A DNA stretch of 64,000 bases, from positions 42,343,645-42,407,644 of the forward strand of contig NC_055993.1 in the NCBI RefSeq assembly GCF_018446385.1, in the 5' to 3' direction. Position numbers and translations under genes: made by a program. This stretch comes from Zingiber officinale. Lineage: Eukaryota; Streptophyta; Magnoliopsida; Zingiberales; Zingiberaceae. Of this stretch, positions 60,480 to 64,000 are shown piece by piece. The notes below the pieces were generated by a model. It saw nothing but the letters and a program-made list of their open reading frames with translations. It was not told the origin of the DNA and did no database searches. Within the stretch, counting starts at the first letter, position 1. Each line of letters opens with the position of its first letter.

Positions 60480-61658
60480 TGCCAATCAGTATAGGCTTTA
60501 AGGCCTAATGACCTAGTGTGACCATCATGCTTCCTCTGTGCCAAAGCCTTGGTCAAGGGATCTGCGATGTTAGCTTTTGTAGGTACTCTGCAAATCTTCA
60601 CATCTCCTCTGTCGATAATCTCTCGAATGAGATGGAAGCGTCGTATGTGCTTGGTCCGTTGGTGTGAGAGAGGTTCCTTCGCGTGCTATAGCTCCATTGT
60701 TGTCACAATAGAGCTCAAGTGGATCGGCGATGTTAGGAACCACCCCAAGTTCATGATGAACTTGCGGATCCAAACGCCTCCTTGCTTCTGATGCAGCAAT
60801 ATACTCGACCTCTGTTGTAGAATCAGTGTGTCCTGCTTTGAACTCTTCCACTCACAACACCACCATTTAAGCAAAACACGAACCCCGACTATCATCCTGA
60901 TCTGTCTGGAAGCTGGCATCACTGTAACCCTTTACAGTTAGCTCATCATTGCCTCCATATATCAAGAAATATTCTTTAGTCCTTCGTAAGTACTTAAGAA
61001 TATTCTTGACCGCTATCCAGTGACTTTCACCTAGATCTGACTGGTATCTGCTCGTCATGCTCAAAGCATACGAGACATCAGGTCGAGTACATAGCATGGC
61101 GTACATGATCGATCCTACGGCTGAGGCATAAGGGATCTGATCCATGCGATCTCTCTTCTCTCTAGAAGAGGGACCTTGAGTCTTCGAAAGACTCACGCCA
61201 TGTGACATTGGCAGAAATCCCTTCTTGGAATTCTGCATGGCAAACCGAAGGAGTACCTTGTCAATGTATGTACTCTGACTTAGGCCAAACAATCTCTTAG
61301 ATCTATCTCTATAGATCTGTATCCCTAGAATGTGGGATGCCTCACCTAAGTCCTTCATTGAGAAGCAACTCCCTAGCCAGGTCTTGACAGACTGAAGCAT
61401 AGGGATGTCCTTCCCAATGAGTAGTATGTCATCCATATATAATATGAGGAAGACAACTATGTCCCCTACAACCTTCTTGTAGACACAAGGCTCATCTTCG
61501 TTCTTGATGAAACCAAACTGTTTGATCGCATCATCGAATAAAAGATTCTAGCTCCGAGAAGCTTGCTTTAGTCCATAAATGGACCTATGCAGCTTGCATA
61601 CTCTACTAGTATGTTGTGGATCTACAAAACCCTCAGGTTGTGTCATGTACACATCCTC
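60480..61658 (-). pseudogene. E3 RT C-terminal half and RNase H
   Basis: RT resumes with [15 protein letters not shown] and [10 protein letters not shown], then a TAG in place of the W codon. The catalytic motif reads YMDD (61436), where E1 and E2 have YVDD. RNase H has several small indels between 60500 and 60890 that break TTEAEYIA and the following part. Confidence 0.9.
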
Positions 61659-62254
61659 TGTTAGGATCGTTTGTGAATAGCCGCCCCAAATTCTCGCGTT
61701 CTTCCTACAGTTAGGGTTAGTCGCAGCGGAAATACAAGGAAGAAAATAAGGAGAAGAAAAACAAACCGATGTAACGAGGTTCAGAGATGAACTCCTACTC
61801 CTCGGCGTGTCCGTAAGGTGGACGAAGCCTACCAATCCGTCGGTGGATGAGTCCCCGGAGAACCGGCTAAATATAAGCTCCTTATGGGTGGAGAAACCTC
61901 GCCACAACTACTTCTTGCAACAGCAAGATAAGGAGTACAAATACAAGAGAAGCAAGAAGTAAATACACAGCAAATGTAAGCAACCCTTGCCTTCTTGTCG
62001 ACTGTTTGAAGAAGCAACAGCTTCTTAGACGCCAACCACAGCAGCAGCTCAGTCGGAGTCCCAGCCGAAGGAAGAAGCTCACGCGAAGCTTGCGAAGAAG
62101 AGCTCAACAAAGCTCAAGCACCAGCAGCACTTAGGGACAGGAAGAAGGAAAAAGGAGAGTTAGCACCAAAGCCTTGATCTCCTTTTATAACCTGCGAACC
62201 TGCACAGTGAAGACAGAAGCCAGCGGAAAAGACGGAGCGACCCGTTGTGACCCA

Positions 62255-62560
62255 ACGATCGAACGTGGACCGATCAGGCTCCACCCTGATCGGTCCAGGA
62301 CCCTTCTGATCGATCAGGCCACAGCTGGATCGGTCCACAGACCGATCCCAACTCTTGGCTTTGAAGCTCTTCCTCCCGCGACATAGTCTCCTGATCGGTC
62401 GCCACGACTGATCAGGGAAGCCCCTGATCGGTCCACAGACCGATCAGGCATCTTTCTCGCGGCTACTGATCACCTTCTGATCGGTCTGCAGACCGATCAG
62501 ATATCGATCAGTAGCACACTGATCGGTTACTGATCGGTCACCAGACCGATCAGATAACTA
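62255..62560 (-). repeat. GATCGGTC palindrome cluster
   Basis: About ten copies of CTGATCGGTC or GACCGATCAG, several arranged as CTGATCGGTC-cacA-GACCGATCAG, just upstream (minus sense) of the TATA-like box. Confidence 0.9.
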
Positions 62561-62824
62561 GTGACTTGGTTTTTGCCCAAACCAAGTCCCCAGCCTTCCA
62601 AACCAACATTCGGTCAACCTCGACCTGTTGGTACTTCATTCCTAGCATCTGGTCACTCCCTTGACCTGCTAGAATTCCTCGCCAAGTGTCCGGTCAATCC
62701 CTTTGACCTACTTGGACTTTCCTCAACACCAGTCCGATCATCCCTGATCCATCTGGATTTTCCCTTGCCTGGCTTCACTCACCCGGACTTTCACCTGACT
62801 TCACTCACCAGGATTTCCACACTG

Positions 62825-63140
62825 CCTAACATCCCAGTTAGGACTTTCTCACTGCCTGGCTTCACTCACTAGGACTTTCCAACTGCCTAACATCCCAGTT
62901 AGGACTTTCCACCTGCCTAACATCCCAGTTAGGACTTTCCCTCGTGCCAAGCTCCCTGCTTGGACTTCTTCGTACCAAGTCTCCATACTTGGACTTTTCC
63001 AGTGCCAAGTCTCCATACTTGGACTTTTCCCGTGCCAAGTCTCCACACTTGGACTTTTCGCGTGCCAAGTTCCCTGCTTGGACTTTTCCCGTGCCAAGTT
63101 CCCTGCTTGGACTTTTCCGTTGCCAAGTCTCCATACTTGG
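62825..63140 (-). repeat. Eleven-unit hairpin array with covarying arms
   Basis: Units of 25-30 bp read on plus as TG-arm-loop-arm-ACTTTTCC. Arms are CCTAAC/GTTAGG (three units), CCTGG/CTAGG (one, imperfect), CCAAGC/GCTTGG (one), CCAAGT/ACTTGG (four) and CCAAG/CTTGG (two). On minus the unit begins AAGTCC, as at 43704-43900. Confidence 0.88.
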
Positions 63141-63403
63141 ACTCTTTTCCGAATCAGGTCAACCAGGTCAACCTTGACCTACGGTTGCGCCAATAATCTC
63201 CCAAACATCTATTCTTGTCCCATATCAAGAATACAACTCTTCCACGAGTGTCAAACATCAAAATACAACTCAACTATGTCAACCTTGACCTAAGGTTGCA
63301 CCAACAATCTTCCTAAGTCAAACATCAAAATACAACTCGAGTCAGGTCAACTCGAGTCAGGTCAACCAGGTCAACCTTGACCTAAGGTTGCACCAACATC
63401 CTC

Positions 63404-64000
63404 GAGTAGGTTTCCATTCAGAAACACGGTTTTGACATCCATCTGCCATATCTCATAGTCATGGTAGGCTGCAATAGCAAGCATAATCCGAATGGACTTA
63501 AACATCGCCACTGGAGAAAAGGTTTCATCATAGTCAATACCATGAATCTGCTTGAAACCTTTAGCTACCAAGCGACCCTTATAGATAAGTCCATCCATGT
63601 CAGTCTTTCTCTTAAAGACCCACTTACACCCAATGGGTTTTACCCCTTCAGGTGGATCAACCAAAGTCCATACTTGGTTGGTGTACATGGATTCCATCTC
63701 GGATCTCATGGCTTCTAGCCATTTCTCAGAATCTGGTCTCATCACAGCTTCTTGATAGGTGGTAGGCTCATCCTCTATGAGCACAATGTCATCATGGTCA
63801 GACAAGAGAAAAGAGTATCTCTCAGGCTGACGACGTACCCTATCAGACCTGCGAAGAGGTATGTCTACTTGAACTAGTTGTTGTTCCTCAACTCCTTGTG
63901 GAACAACATCATCCACAACACTTTGTGGTTCCAGTTCAATTTCCATCGAGGCATTAGTGCTATTGTTCGCATCTTGAACTTCTTCAAGATCGAACGCGCT
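63404..64000 (-). pseudogene. E3 integrase-RT linker and RT N-terminal half
   Basis: The open minus frame from the window edge encodes the acidic linker (EELEPQ type, VDDVVPQGVEEQQ), RRSDRVRRQPERYSFL, then RT: EKWLEAMRSEMESM, GCKWVFKRK, RLVAKGFKQIHGIDYDETF and QMDVKTVFLNGNLLEDV, where the solo LTR begins. The coding continues beyond the window. Confidence 0.92.

Larger units (their letters stand above)
61659..63398 (-). mobile_element. SIRE-type solo LTR nested in E3 RT
   Basis: 1740 bp, TGTTGGTGCAACC...CGATCCTAACA on minus, with a perfect TCCTC duplication at 61654-61658 and 63399-63403. Removal rejoins [12 protein letters not shown]. Sense order: GTTGACCTGG repeats, a covarying hairpin array (63140-62825), GATCGGTC palindromes (62560-62255), a TATA-like TTATAAAAGGAG near 62186, then a tail related to 644-1619. 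Reading frames inside the repeats are artefacts. Confidence 0.95.
58607..64000 (-). mobile_element. Copia element E3 (E1 family), 5' end outside window
   Basis: Minus-strand element with 3' LTR 58607-60461, then RNase H, RT and the integrase-RT linker to the window edge. It inserts in E5 (left target copy TTCCT at 58602-58606) and is itself interrupted by a solo LTR at 61659-63398. Confidence 0.93.

Noticed and set aside
62849..63196. Several overlapping repetitive frames on both strands
   Set aside because: All come from the hairpin array in the solo LTR, whose pattern is palindromic rather than codon-based.

Overview
The window is plant nuclear DNA made almost entirely of nested LTR retrotransposons. 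It holds one intact host gene, a 3-hydroxy-3-methylglutaryl-CoA reductase (HMGR) of four exons at 34958-38612. The steep GC gradient of HMGR exon 1 and the mix of large-LTR chromoviruses and SIRE-type Copia elements suggest a monocot with a large genome. The species cannot be fixed from sequence alone.

Left third (1-25.7 kb). A decayed Copia element (E1, plus strand) runs from before the window to 11270. It carries two nested solo LTRs: a SIRE-type LTR at 644-1619 and a giant 3.4 kb LTR at 5972-9403. E1 itself sits in the integrase of a Tekay/Del-like chromovirus on the minus strand. That chromovirus holds another giant solo LTR (11956-15885). Its gag is fused by deletion to RNase H, and its 5' LTR (16569-20576, with another LTR nested inside) is shared with the chromodomain end of a second copy. 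Next come an old E1-family LTR relic and, inside it, a complete gag-only SIRE-type element (21340-25232).

Middle (25.9-41.4 kb). A CACTA DNA transposon (25981-29442) has captured pieces of two host genes: a RAF-like protein kinase and, lodged between the kinase exons, CTP synthase. LTR relics and AT-rich DNA follow, then HMGR, then another LTR relic.

Right third (41.4-64 kb). A dead SIRE-type element (E4, minus) carries a solo LTR (43595-44662) in its integrase. It is cut by a Copia element (E2, minus) of the E1 family. The E2 5' LTR is cut by a giant chromovirus LTR (E5), which is cut by a third Copia element (E3), whose RT gene is cut by a SIRE-type solo LTR (61659-63398). Intact target-site duplications support most steps whose two ends are both in the window.

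The most unusual signals lie inside the LTRs: tandem hairpins whose paired arms change together from unit to unit, a 143-147 bp phased GGCCGAA array kept in three giant LTR copies, a conserved 12-bp inverted pair with splice-like sites, twin hairpins, and a tRNA-like hairpin with a compensatory change. HMGR is the only gene in the window that looks functional; all other coding sequences are transposon pseudogenes or captured fragments.
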